A stretch of 64,000 bases of DNA from Actinomycetota bacterium (GCA_009886115.1 VFJJ01000111.1:1-64000), one strand, 5' to 3'; shown: positions 1 through 7,814, counted from the first letter of the stretch. A program made the numbers and translations. The notes: a model not told the origin generated them from the sequence alone.

Positions 1-2
1 CC

Positions 3-164
3 GATCTGGCCGACCGCCTCGACGTGTCGCGCCAGACGGTCAACGCCGTCGAGACCGGCCGCTACGACCCCAGCCTCCCCCTTGCCTTCAAGATCGCCGC
101 CGTCTTCGATCAGCCCATCGAGTCGTTGTTCTTCCCGACAGACGACGCAGACCCCCTGGCATAG
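3..164 (+). CDS. XRE-family HTH regulator, C-terminal part (cut by window edge)
   Basis: The window opens inside this gene; the last 53 codons are present and end at TAG. The translated piece starts DLADRLDVSRQTVNAVETGR, the recognition helix and following turn of a Cro/C1-type helix-turn-helix, followed by a helix with IAAVFDQPIESLF. This is the layout of the very short (65-75 residue) YozG-like XRE regulators that consist of little more than the HTH. It should bind DNA as a dimer. The targets cannot be told, because the upstream gene is outside the window. The stretch is too short and too early for the ORF track. Confidence 0.85.
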   Translation, partial: DLADRLDVSRQTVNAVETGRYDPSLPLAFKIAAVFDQPIESLFFPTDDADPLA

Positions 165-255
165 TCCGCTCGGACGTCGTCATACCACGACGGAACCACC
201 CGACAGAAGGACCCACCATGTTCGAGTACCAGGTTTCTCAGGTCGCCGACGGGGC

Positions 256-1014
256 TCAGGTGCTCTGGCGGGCCAGCCAGCCGATGAGCGTGGCGACGGC
301 TCGGGGATCGTGCCGCAGGCGGGGACCACCGGCCTGGACGATGCGCAGCTCGGCATGACCCGCCGCGGCGGCGGCGTACGCCCGGGCGTCGACGATGGGG
401 ACGACCTCGTCGTCGCTGCCGTGCACGATCAGCAACGACCGCGGGGCCAGGCGCGTGGCTGCCGCCAGCGGGTCGAGCGAGGCGATGGCGGCCGCCCAGG
501 CCACCGGATCGGGGGGGAAGGCCGGATCGCGGATGATGCCGATGTTGCGAGCGTGCACGAGGAAGGCCGCGGCATCGCCGACCCAGTGACGCAGCGTCGC
601 CGGCGAGCCCAGGATCGCCACGCCCCTGATGCGCTCGTCGTCGGCCGAGTGCACGACCGCCAGCGCCCCGCCCGTGCTGGCCCCGGCCATCCACACCCCC
701 GACACGTCGTCGCGGGCGGCGAGCATGTCGACGGCCGCGGCCACGTCGGCCCGCCAGCCGTCGATCGAGAAGTTGCCGCCCGAGACGCCCGTCCCCCGGA
801 AGTTGAACGTGAGCACGGCCCAGCCGGTCTCCCTCGTGAGACGCAGGCCCAGCTCCGGGTAGGTGATGCCGGCCGTGGCGGCCCCACGGGGCCCGCTCGG
901 AAACCCGTGGCACAGCACCAGCCCGGGCACCCGGGCGATTCCGGCCGGCCGGCTCAGGTGCGCATCGAGGCTGACGCCGTGGCTGTCGAGGGTGAACGCC
1001 AGGGTCTCGGTCAC
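256..1014 (-). CDS. alpha/beta-fold hydrolase
   Basis: This 252-residue protein has an alpha/beta-hydrolase fold. An HGFPSG oxyanion loop lies near residue 36, the nucleophile elbow GASTG has Ser113, the acid is in HGSDDEVVP (Asp201 or Asp202), and the His of LRHDP is near 235. The size and the FRGTGVSGG loop resemble the COG2945-type esterases with unknown natural substrates. The long ORF of the track reads through to 1575, but that extension is antisense to the divergent neighbour. I start at GTG 1014, where homology begins. An 8-bp duplication (ACCGAGTG twice) sits on the start and leaves a second, out-of-frame GTG just upstream. The gene has no operon partner. Confidence 0.85.
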   Translation of the reverse strand: MTETLAFTLDSHGVSLDAHLSRPAGIARVPGLVLCHGFPSGPRGAATAGITYPELGLRLTRETGWAVLTFNFRGTGVSGGNFSIDGWRADVAAAVDMLAARDDVSGVWMAGASTGGALAVVHSADDERIRGVAILGSPATLRHWVGDAAAFLVHARNIGIIRDPAFPPDPVAWAAAIASLDPLAAATRLAPRSLLIVHGSDDEVVPIVDARAYAAAAAGHAELRIVQAGGPRLRHDPRAVATLIGWLARQST

Positions 1015-1125
1015 TCGGTCACTCGGTCTCCGGGTCGGACGCCGGGATGCTCGGCGCGAAGGGCCCATGTCTCGGGGTCGCCGCGACCGTGCCGCGGGCC
1101 GAGGCGAGGACGTATCCTGCCGCCC

Positions 1126-1596
1126 GTGACCGACCCCGACGCAACCGACACCGAGATCACGGCCGTGCTGGCCCTGTGGCCGTCCGTGATCCACGCCCTC
1201 CAGGCCGGCGAGCAGGTGGCCGTCGTGCTCCCCGAACCGCCGCTCGAGCGGCGCTTCCGGCTCGTGGCCGATGCCGGCGCTGAACGGGCCGAGCTCCTCA
1301 AGGCCCCGTATCGGCGATGGGCCGGCGACCTCGACGTGACCCCGGGCTGGGCCGGCGTCGTCGGCTGGGCGACGATCGACGCCGCCGTGAGCGCCGAACC
1401 GCTCGCCGAGGCCTGCATCTGGCTCGCACCCTTCGTGGTCTCGACCGTCGGTGCAGCGGCCACCGTCGTCGGGCTCCGGGTCGATGCCCCCGACGGCCGT
1501 CCTGTGCTCTCCGACGTGGCCTTCGAGGCTCGACTCAAGAGCCTGATCGGCAAGCTCCCCGAGGGCAGCTGGCACCCCATCGACGACCAGGAGTGA
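1126..1596 (+). CDS. hypothetical protein, 156 aa
   Basis: I do not recognise this family. It is a soluble, acidic-to-neutral protein of 156 residues with no signal peptide. A mildly hydrophobic central segment (LAEACIWLAPFVVSTVGAAATVVGL) could be a buried beta-hairpin rather than a membrane helix. It starts at GTG 1126, 111 bp from the divergent hydrolase, and codon third positions are strongly GC as in neighbours. The upstream part of the 504-residue ORF is antisense noise. The stop codon lies inside the left arm of a large palindrome, so the last codons and the terminator share sequence. Confidence 0.65.
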   Translation: MTDPDATDTEITAVLALWPSVIHALQAGEQVAVVLPEPPLERRFRLVADAGAERAELLKAPYRRWAGDLDVTPGWAGVVGWATIDAAVSAEPLAEACIWLAPFVVSTVGAAATVVGLRVDAPDGRPVLSDVAFEARLKSLIGKLPEGSWHPIDDQE

Positions 1597-1635
1597 GTTG
1601 AGCCCCCTCTGGGGCGCTCAACTCACTCCTGGTCG
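1584..1635. terminator. 20-bp perfect inverted repeat overlapping a stop codon
   Basis: The two 20-bp arms (1584-1603 and 1616-1635) are exact reverse complements around a loop that can pair further (CCCC TCT GGGG). The left arm holds the last codons and the TGA of the upstream gene. There is no T-run, which is common for GC-rich actinobacterial terminators. Transcripts from either side would fold into a very stable hairpin. The terminator role is an inference from position. Confidence 0.6.
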
Positions 1636-1678
1636 AGCTGGGTCGGGCTGGGGTCGAGCTGGGGTCGGGCTGGGGTCG
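1632..1678. repeat. degenerate 11-12-bp tandem repeat (GTCGRGCTGGG units)
   Basis: Four consecutive units of the type GTCGAGCTGGG / GTCGGGCTGGGG follow the large palindrome. They alternate A and G at the fifth base. The stretch is non-coding and probably arose by slippage. Confidence 0.7.
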
Positions 1679-1686
1679 GAACGCGG

Positions 1687-1717
1687 AAGACCCCCAGGTA
1701 TCGGACCTGGGGGTCTT
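1687..1717. terminator. 13-bp perfect hairpin, likely bidirectional terminator
   Basis: AAGACCCCCAGGT and its exact reverse complement flank a 5-nt loop. The stem has A-rich and T-rich feet, so it can terminate both strands. It lies 3' of the rightward hypothetical gene and, on the other strand, 3' of the leftward small ORF and DUF-type gene. Confidence 0.7.
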
Positions 1718-1840
1718 CTCGAGAATCTTCAGCTGATGAGGATCGTCGAGCCGTTTGGGGTGAGAGGCGGGACCAGCTCCTCCCCGGATCGACAACGGCG
1801 CAGCGGTGAAACTCCGCCAGGCGGTCCAGCTGTACCCGAC

Positions 1841-1885
1841 CTAGTGGCCGTGCACCTCCAGGGTCCCGAGACGTTGATCATGCAT
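1841..1885 (-). CDS. possible 14-residue leader peptide / small ORF
   Basis: ATG at 1885 opens a 14-codon ORF, MHDQRLGTLEVHGH, ending at TAG. It is proposed only because it sits 10 nt after an exceptionally strong Shine-Dalgarno. A second ATG 4 nt downstream opens a competing 50-codon frame (to 1729). The choice of frame is therefore uncertain. Possible roles are a translated leader, a ribosome-parking site or a secreted or regulatory micropeptide; none can be told from sequence. It lies about 90 bp downstream of the leftward 153-residue gene and before a terminator hairpin. Confidence 0.35.
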   Translation of the reverse strand: MHDQRLGTLEVHGH

Positions 1886-1889
1886 CGTC

Positions 1890-1905
1890 GGACCACCTCC
1901 TTTCT
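1890..1905 (-). promoter_or_regulatory. full-length Shine-Dalgarno complementary to the whole 16S 3' tail
   Basis: On the minus strand the sequence is AGAAAGGAGGTGGTCC. The actinobacterial 16S rRNA tail is GGAUCACCUCCUUUCU, so all 16 positions can pair, one as a G-U wobble. Normal SDs in this window pair over 4-6 bases. Spacing from GGAGG to the ATG at 1885 is 10 nt. The similarity to 16S stops abruptly at both ends, so it is not an rRNA fragment. Confidence 0.7.
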
Positions 1906-1977
1906 CTGGTGCGTGTTTTCTAGCACGGCAACGCAGCGACGGGAAGGGGCTTTTTCGGGACGGGCTGAGCGTGCACC

Positions 1978-2439
1978 TCATTCGTGCGAGTCGGGCGGCT
2001 GGGGGAGATCGTCGGGATTGGCCGGCCCACCGACGGCACCGATCTCGCGCAGGTACGCGAGCTGCGCTTCGACGACGGAGTGCACCTGCTCGGGCGTGAA
2101 GGGCTCGGGGCGGCGGGCCGTGCGTTCGAGGATGAACTCGACGGTCTCGGTCCCTCCGACGACGACCGCCGCGGGAGGCGTGGGCGAGGAGCCGTTGGTC
2201 GAGGAACCCCGACGGGCGAAGTACTCGACCTGGAGCTCGATGATGGTGCGCACGTCCTCGTAGGAGAGCTGGGCCGTGACGGCCGAAGGGAGCCGTCGAG
2301 CGACCCAGGCGACGGCGTCATCGATGTCGAAGACCGCTGGAGGAGGAGCGACCGTCCACCGCCGTTGTTCACGCACCAGGACCACCGCGGCCACCGCCAG
2401 CACCAGCGCCAGGACGAGCACCACGATGATCACAGCCAC
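1978..2439 (-). CDS. membrane-anchored hypothetical protein, 153 aa
   Basis: An N-terminal hydrophobic helix (about residues 2-22, VIIVVLVLALVLAVAAVVLV) is followed by a basic REQRR, so the rest probably lies in the cytoplasm. The soluble part contains two related-looking helical segments, one around LSYEDVRTIIELQVEYF and one around FTPEQVHSVVEAQLAYL. That suggests an internal duplication separated by a Pro/Ala-rich linker and a short strand (VVVGGTETVEFIL). I recognise this as a common actinobacterial conserved hypothetical but know no function. ATG start 2439. Confidence 0.7.
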   Translation of the reverse strand: MAVIIVVLVLALVLAVAAVVLVREQRRWTVAPPPAVFDIDDAVAWVARRLPSAVTAQLSYEDVRTIIELQVEYFARRGSSTNGSSPTPPAAVVVGGTETVEFILERTARRPEPFTPEQVHSVVEAQLAYLREIGAVGGPANPDDLPQPPDSHE

Positions 2440-2502
2440 GGGAGGCGCTGGCCTCGACGGGTCGGGTGCTCGGGTGGCCGTGGCCTCGGATGCGCCGCCG
2501 GC

Positions 2503-3633
2503 TCAGATGCCGATGCGCTGGGCGAGCAGCTCGCGGTGGTACGTGGCGTCACCGAGGTAGGTCTCGGACGACTTGGCCCGCTTGAAGTACAGGTGCGCGT
2601 CGTGCTCCCAGGTGAAGCCGATGCCGCCGTGGATCTGGATGTTCTCGGCGGCGGCGTGGAAGTAGGCGTCGGAGACATAGGCCTTGGCCAGACAGGCGAC
2701 GGTCGGCATCTCGTCGTTGTCCTCGGCCGCGGCCCACGCCGCGTAGTACGCCGCCGACTTCGACGACTCGACCTCGAGCAGCATGTCGGCGCACTTGTGC
2801 TTGATCGCCTGGAACGAGCCGATCGGGCGGCCGAACTGCACCCGCACCTTGGCGTACTCCACCGACATGTCGAGCACCTTCTGGGCCCCGCCGACCATCT
2901 CGTTGGCCAGGCAGATCGCCGCCTGGTCGAGCGTCTTGGAGAGGGCCGCCCATCCGGAGCCGGCTTCGCCGAGAAGCTGGGCCGAGACGCCCGCGAAATC
3001 GAGCTGGGCGAGCTTGCGGGTCTGGTCCATCGTCTGCAGCGCAGTACGGGTGAGGCCGGGGGCGTCACCGGCGACGGTGAAGAACGACAGACCGTCGGTA
3101 CCGGTCGTGCCCGCCTGGCGGGCCACCACCACGAGCAGGTCGGCGGTGTGCCCGTCGATCACGTAGGTCTTGGTGCCGGTGAGCGTGACGACGTCGCCCG
3201 AGCCCGTGTACTCCATGGCGATGCCCGTGGCGTCCCACTTGCCCGCGGGCTCGGTGAAGGCCAGCGTGGCGATCTGCTCACCGCCGGCGATGGCAGGCAG
3301 GAGGGCCTGCTTTTGCGCTTCGGTCCCGGCGTTGAGGATGGCGTTGGCGCCGAGACAGACCGTCGAGAAGTACGGCGAGCACACGAGCACCCGTCCCATC
3401 TCCTCGAGGACGATACCGAGCTCGACGAACGTGAAGCCCTGGCCGCCGTAAGCCTCGGGGATGTGCAATCCCTGCAGGCCCATCTCCTGGCCCATCTGGC
3501 GCCACACCGCGGTGTCATAGCCGTCGGTCGTGTCCATGAGGCGCCGGACCTCGGCGGAGGGTGACTTCTCCTCCATGAACTTCCGCACGGTCTCGCGCAG
3601 TGCATCCTGCTCCTCGCTGAACGCGAAATTCAC
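2503..3633 (-). CDS. acyl-CoA dehydrogenase
   Basis: A flavin-dependent acyl-CoA dehydrogenase of 376 residues, the normal subunit length. N-terminal helices (MNFAFSEEQDALRETVRKF) are followed by the PEAYGGQGFTFVELGIVLEEMGR helix-loop, the FAD/substrate stretch LAFTEPAGKWD, and the C-terminal bundle ending in QIHGGIGFTWEHDAHLYFKRA, which packs on FAD. It should oxidise an acyl-CoA at the alpha-beta bond; chain length cannot be told. The track ORF begins at 3780, but GTG 3633 has a good GGAGGG SD and starts the family N-terminus. It stands alone, divergent from the MBL hydrolase. Confidence 0.93.
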   Translation of the reverse strand: MNFAFSEEQDALRETVRKFMEEKSPSAEVRRLMDTTDGYDTAVWRQMGQEMGLQGLHIPEAYGGQGFTFVELGIVLEEMGRVLVCSPYFSTVCLGANAILNAGTEAQKQALLPAIAGGEQIATLAFTEPAGKWDATGIAMEYTGSGDVVTLTGTKTYVIDGHTADLLVVVARQAGTTGTDGLSFFTVAGDAPGLTRTALQTMDQTRKLAQLDFAGVSAQLLGEAGSGWAALSKTLDQAAICLANEMVGGAQKVLDMSVEYAKVRVQFGRPIGSFQAIKHKCADMLLEVESSKSAAYYAAWAAAEDNDEMPTVACLAKAYVSDAYFHAAAENIQIHGGIGFTWEHDAHLYFKRAKSSETYLGDATYHRELLAQRIGI

Positions 3634-3763
3634 GGTTGTCCCTCCAGGGCACGGGCCGGGCGACGCAGCCGTCGGCATCCGAGCGGCACCGTAGCCCAGT
3701 CGTCGGGCTCGGAACATGTCCGGCGGGGCGGCCACCCGACGTTCGGCTCGGTAGCCTCGGGGC

Positions 3764-4387
3764 ATGAGCATCCTCGCCAATCGCCCGCCCCACTACGAGA
3801 CGGCCGACGTGCGCATCGACAAGCTCGACGTCGGCGGCTTCGAGAACAATGCCTACGTCGTGCGCTGCAAGGGAACGGGCGTCGGGGCGATCGTCGACGC
3901 AGCCAACGAGCACGAGCTGCTGCTCGAAGTGTGCCGCAGCGCCGGTGTCCGTCGAGTCCTCACCACCCACGGCCACTGGGACCACGTGCAGGCGGTGGTG
4001 CCGCTGCGAGATGCCGGCATCGACATCGCGATCGGTGCTGCCGACACCTTCTTGCTCGACACCTACGACACCACGATCGACGACGACGAGGTGATCACCG
4101 TGGGTCGGCTCCGGTTGCGCAGCATCCACAACCCGGGCCACACGCCGGGATCGACGAGCTTCCTGCTCGAGGGGCATCCGATCGTGTTCACCGGCGACAC
4201 GTTGTTCCCCGGAGGGCCGGGCACGACCCGGTTCGAGTACGGCGACTTCCCGCTCATCATCGAGTCGATCGACCGGCGCCTGTTCACCTTGCCCGAAGAG
4301 ACGCTCGTCATGCCCGGGCACGGGCTCGACACCACCATCGGCACCGAGCGCCCGCACGTCCAGGAGTGGGTCGATCGGGGCTGGTGA
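3764..4387 (+). CDS. MBL-fold metallo-hydrolase
   Basis: A metallo-beta-lactamase-fold enzyme of 207 residues with a full binuclear metal site. THGHWDH at 68-74 (HxHxDH), the His of HNPGHTPGS, the Asp of FTGDTLFPGG and the His of VMPGHG are all present. The short length and PGHTPGS motif place it with glyoxalase-II-like hydrolases rather than true beta-lactamases. It may hydrolyse a thioester or lactone; there is no signal peptide, so it acts in the cytoplasm. The next gene follows after 27 bp on the same strand, suggesting cotranscription. Confidence 0.9.
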   Translation: MSILANRPPHYETADVRIDKLDVGGFENNAYVVRCKGTGVGAIVDAANEHELLLEVCRSAGVRRVLTTHGHWDHVQAVVPLRDAGIDIAIGAADTFLLDTYDTTIDDDEVITVGRLRLRSIHNPGHTPGSTSFLLEGHPIVFTGDTLFPGGPGTTRFEYGDFPLIIESIDRRLFTLPEETLVMPGHGLDTTIGTERPHVQEWVDRGW

Positions 4388-4414
4388 GCCAGCCCGACGA
4401 TCCCTCGAACGCAC

Positions 4415-5233
4415 GTGGACGACACCCCCGCTTCCTTCGGCTCCGTGGCCCCGGACGGGCCCGAACCCGGTTGGTACAACGACCCGGCCGACCCGGCGCG
4501 CCTGCGGTGGTGGGACGGCCGCGCCTGGACCGGCGCCACCGCCGTTCGCGATCACGCGCCGTACGGCCCGTACGGTTCGCACGGTCAGCTCGGTTCGCGT
4601 GGCACGTACGGTCCGTTCGGCACCCGTTCGGCTCCGGAACGCAGCAGCGTCGAGGGCATGCGGTTGCTGGCCCGGCGAGCGCGCCTGGCCCTCGCCGTGG
4701 CGCCGGTGGGGTTCGCCGTGCAGTTCGCCGCGAGCGCGTCGCAGTTTCGCCGGATCGCCGACTCCTGGAACGACCTCGACACGCTCGACGCGTCGAGCTC
4801 GAGCACCGCCGCGTCGGCGGCGTCGCAGCTCGCCGGCGCGGTGATGATCGGCGTCTACGTCGTGTTCCTCATGTGGTTCTTCAACGCTGCCACGGGAGCG
4901 CAGGCGTTGCACATCCCGTCACGGCGCTCACCGGGATGGGCGATCGGCGGCTGGTTCATCCCGATCGTCAACTTGTGGTTTCCGTACCAATCGGCGAAAG
5001 GGCTGCTCCCACCGGGCGACCCGGGCCTGACCCTCGTCAAGCGTTGGTGGGCCTGGTGGATCGCCACCCAGATCATGGGCTTCGTCGTCATCGGCACCGC
5101 GTTCGGACCCCGCTGGCTCGTCGCCGTGGGAACCACCGTCGCGGTGGGCGTGGCGACCGTCGCCGCCTGGGCGGCCCGAGCGATGATCGACAGCGTGGTC
5201 GACGCCCACGCCCGCCTCGCCCGCGGCACCTGA
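4415..5233 (+). CDS. DUF2510-DUF4328 membrane protein
   Basis: The 272-residue protein starts at GTG 4415. Residues 16-40 are a DUF2510 motif (PGWYNDPADPARLRWWDGRAWT), a short Trp-rich module typical of actinobacterial membrane proteins. A Gly/Tyr/Arg-rich linker follows. The rest is a DUF4328-type membrane domain with about four to five hydrophobic helices, including the amphipathic GWFIPIVNLWFPYQSAKGL and WWAWWIATQIMGF. No enzymatic motif is visible. It ends 25 bp before a dispersed palindrome that separates it from the convergent MFS gene. Confidence 0.85.
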   Translation: MDDTPASFGSVAPDGPEPGWYNDPADPARLRWWDGRAWTGATAVRDHAPYGPYGSHGQLGSRGTYGPFGTRSAPERSSVEGMRLLARRARLALAVAPVGFAVQFAASASQFRRIADSWNDLDTLDASSSSTAASAASQLAGAVMIGVYVVFLMWFFNAATGAQALHIPSRRSPGWAIGGWFIPIVNLWFPYQSAKGLLPPGDPGLTLVKRWWAWWIATQIMGFVVIGTAFGPRWLVAVGTTVAVGVATVAAWAARAMIDSVVDAHARLARGT

Positions 5234-5258
5234 CCCGCCCGCACCCCCCACCTCCCCG

Positions 5259-5305
5259 AAATGTGCGCGGAAATGCTCATGGGGTGAGCGTTTCCGCGCA
5301 CATTT
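5259..5305. repeat. dispersed palindrome, copy 1 (convergent-junction element)
   Basis: Arms of 21 bp (5259-5279 and 5285-5305; core AAATGTGCGCGGAAA) pair with one mismatch around a 5-nt loop. The element matches copy 2 at 40268-40314. It lies between two convergent genes, and the minus-strand MFS gene ends inside it: its stop and last ten or so codons are repeat-derived. Probable function is bidirectional termination; the dispersal suggests a REP-like element. Confidence 0.85.
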
Positions 5306-6563
5306 GGGAGTGTCGGGGGGGCATCCCGAAGGTCATGAGCAGCGCGACGGCCTGGATGGCCGCTCCCGAGAGCGCCGTCGTCGTGTACGAGCCCGTGCGG
5401 TCGACGAGCCAGCCCGCCGCTGGGGGGCCGAGCAACGAGCCCACGGCCGAAGCGGTCCCGAGGAGCCCCGCCGCCGAGGCCATGCGCTCGGCACCGAAGT
5501 AGTCGCCGGCCACCGCTGGGAACAGCGTGGGGATCGAGCCGGCCGAGAACGCGAACACTGCGGCGAAGACCGCGAGCGGGCCCAGGGACTCGACCAGGGG
5601 CCACACCGCCAGGGTCAGGCCCATGAGCCCCAAGCTCAAGCGGTACATGGTGAACGCGCCGAAGCGATCGGCCGCGGTCCCCAGGCTGATCCGCCCGGCG
5701 ATCGACGCTGCACCCATCAGCGACACCAGGGCGGCGGCGTTCCCCGTGCTGATGTCGTGCTCCTTGGCATACGGGACGATGAACAGGAACGGGATGAAGT
5801 ACGGGGCCGCTGCGAAGAACGCCGTGCGGTACAGGACCCGAAAGGCCTTGTCGCGCCAGGGCGACGTCTCGTGCGAGCGTCGAGCCGTCGCGCGGCCAGC
5901 GCCGAGCATGAGCGCACCGATCACCAGGAGCGCGAAGTGCGACACGGCGAGGATCTGCAACGAGCCCCTCCAGCCGTGGCCGTCGACGAGGCGTTGCACG
6001 ATGGGCCCGCCCGCGAGGCTGGCGACGCCCGAGCCGGCGGTCGCGAACCCGATCGCCATACCCCGCTTGGCTGTGAAGCGCCTCGACACCACCGAGAGGG
6101 CCGGGAGGATCACGCAGCCCTGAGCGCAGCCCACGATGACCCCGAAGCTCAGGTACAGGTGCGCCATGGTGTCGGCCTGAGCCGAAATGACGAATCCGCC
6201 GGCGAGCAGCACCGCGCCGACCAGCACCACCGGCCGGGCACCGAAGCGCTCCGAGAGACGCCCGGTGATCGCCTGCGAACCCATGAAGAACCCGATGGCG
6301 ATCGACGAGATCCAGGCCACGGCGCCCGTGCCCACGGCGAACTCGGTCTTGATGGGGTTGAACAGCACGGTGAACGTGTACACGGTGCCGAAGACCGGGA
6401 GGTGCACGAGGAACGCGCCCAGGACCACGACCCAGGCCCGTCGCTCGTCTCGTCGAGCGCCAGAGGCGGTGGACGCCACCTCGGACGGGACTTCGGCGGA
6501 GGCGGCCTCTCCGGCTGCGGCGGCAACGATGGAGGTGGCCGCAGCCCGGGAGCGGGATCTCAC
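5277..6563 (-). CDS. MFS transporter
   Basis: A 428-residue major facilitator with about twelve membrane helices. It has the conserved loop SERFGARPVVL after helix 2 and its second-half counterpart TAADRFGAFTMYRL. The pattern is close to monocarboxylate/oxalate-formate-type carriers; the substrate is not inferable. I start at GTG 6563, just after the stop of the upstream esterase gene (8 bp), because the longer ORF is Arg-rich read-through. The natural C-terminus appears to end near MPPRH; the final HSQMCAETLTP is encoded by the dispersed palindrome. Likely cotranscribed with the esterase. Confidence 0.88.
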   Translation of the reverse strand: MRSRSRAAATSIVAAAAGEAASAEVPSEVASTASGARRDERRAWVVVLGAFLVHLPVFGTVYTFTVLFNPIKTEFAVGTGAVAWISSIAIGFFMGSQAITGRLSERFGARPVVLVGAVLLAGGFVISAQADTMAHLYLSFGVIVGCAQGCVILPALSVVSRRFTAKRGMAIGFATAGSGVASLAGGPIVQRLVDGHGWRGSLQILAVSHFALLVIGALMLGAGRATARRSHETSPWRDKAFRVLYRTAFFAAAPYFIPFLFIVPYAKEHDISTGNAAALVSLMGAASIAGRISLGTAADRFGAFTMYRLSLGLMGLTLAVWPLVESLGPLAVFAAVFAFSAGSIPTLFPAVAGDYFGAERMASAAGLLGTASAVGSLLGPPAAGWLVDRTGSYTTTALSGAAIQAVALLMTFGMPPRHSQMCAETLTP

Positions 6564-6570
6564 GCGGTGT

Positions 6571-7782
6571 TCACAGCGCCTGGTAGATCGCCTCGACCAG
6601 GCCGACGGTCCGAGGGTCGCCGTTCGCGCCGGGCTGACCGTCGTCGCCGGGAGCCGGGGCCGCAACGTTGCTCATGCGGTTCATGACATACCCGAAACCC
6701 AGCCCGGCCTCGGGATCTGCGAAGCCGAGCGAGCCGCCCGCTCCGGGATGGCCGAACGAACGGGGCCCGCAGCCCGGCGCCAGCATCGGCGGAAGCGTGA
6801 AGCCGAGGCCGTAGCACGAGTCGAAGATCGTGAGCACCCTGTCGGGGCCCGCCGCTTCGACCGTCGACGCTGCAGCCACCGTGGCCGCGCTCAGCAGGCG
6901 CGGGGTTCCGTCGGCGAGCGGGCCGACGCAGGCGGCGTAGAGCCGGGCCAAGGATCGGGCGTCGCCGGCCCCGGTGGACGAGGGCAGCTCGAGCCTCCGA
7001 TACTCCGGCTCGTTCCAGCGCTCGTCGTAGGTCTCCATGCCCTTGGGGGAGTTGATGACCCGGTGCATCAGCGTTCCCGGACCCATGAGCTGCGCGAGCA
7101 TCGGGAGCAGCTCGGCCGGGGGCGGATCGGGTGGGACGAGCGTCGCGCTGCGATGGTGCTCGGCATCGGGGAGGCCGATCCAGTACGAGAGCCCGAGCGG
7201 TCCGGCGATCTCCTCGGCGAAGAACCGGGCGGGACGGCGGCCGCTCACCCGTCTCACGAGCTCCCCGGTCAACCAGCCATAGGTCCGCATGTGGTAACCG
7301 TGGGCGCTGCCGGGCTCCCAGATCGGCCGTTGCCCAGCCAGACGCTCGACGATCGGGTCCCACGCCTGCATCTCGGCGAGACCGAGCTCGCCGTCGGAGT
7401 CGTCGACGTACGGAAGCCCGCAGCGGTGCGATAGTACGAAGCGGACGGGGATGTCGGCCTTGCCGTTGGCCGCGAACTCGGGCCAGTACCGCGCCACGGG
7501 CGCATCGGGGTCGAGCAGGCCCCGCTCGATGAGGAGGTTGGCGCAGATGGCGGTGACGCCCTTGGTCGACGAGAACGTCGTGACGATGGTGTCGTCGCGC
7601 CAAGGATCGCCCGAGCGCCGGTCGCGCACGCCGCCCCAGAGGTCGATCACGGGGCGCCCGTCGAGGACGAGGCACACCGCAGCGCCGACATCGCCATGGG
7701 CCGCGAAGTTCTCGACGAACGCCTCGCGCACCGCGCTGAACCGGCTGTCACACGTTCCGTCGACGTTCACACCGATGGCCAC
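6571..7782 (-). CDS. serine beta-lactamase-family esterase
   Basis: A class C beta-lactamase-fold hydrolase of 403 residues. The nucleophile motif SxxK is FSSTKG, the Tyr motif is in YHMRTYGWLTGEL, and the third motif is HPGAGGS in place of KTG, as in EstB/LipL-type esterases rather than true beta-lactamases. There is no signal peptide, supporting a cytoplasmic esterase or peptidase. Start GTG 7782 removes 194 residues of antisense extension. It sits 32 bp downstream of the debranching-type enzyme gene and 8 bp upstream of the MFS gene, so a three-gene transcript is likely. Confidence 0.88.
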   Translation of the reverse strand: MAIGVNVDGTCDSRFSAVREAFVENFAAHGDVGAAVCLVLDGRPVIDLWGGVRDRRSGDPWRDDTIVTTFSSTKGVTAICANLLIERGLLDPDAPVARYWPEFAANGKADIPVRFVLSHRCGLPYVDDSDGELGLAEMQAWDPIVERLAGQRPIWEPGSAHGYHMRTYGWLTGELVRRVSGRRPARFFAEEIAGPLGLSYWIGLPDAEHHRSATLVPPDPPPAELLPMLAQLMGPGTLMHRVINSPKGMETYDERWNEPEYRRLELPSSTGAGDARSLARLYAACVGPLADGTPRLLSAATVAAASTVEAAGPDRVLTIFDSCYGLGFTLPPMLAPGCGPRSFGHPGAGGSLGFADPEAGLGFGYVMNRMSNVAAPAPGDDGQPGANGDPRTVGLVEAIYQAL

Positions 7783-7814
7783 GTCCCGAGTCTGACCCCT
7801 CGGTGCCAGCCCCG

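Noticed and set aside
82-1125. First two-thirds of the 504-residue plus-strand ORF
   Set aside because: It is antisense to the alpha/beta hydrolase and Arg/Gly-rich low complexity; only the part from 1126 looks coding.
1890-1905. Fragment of a 16S rRNA gene
   Set aside because: Similarity covers exactly the 16-nt tail and ends abruptly; it is an SD-like match, not an rRNA remnant.
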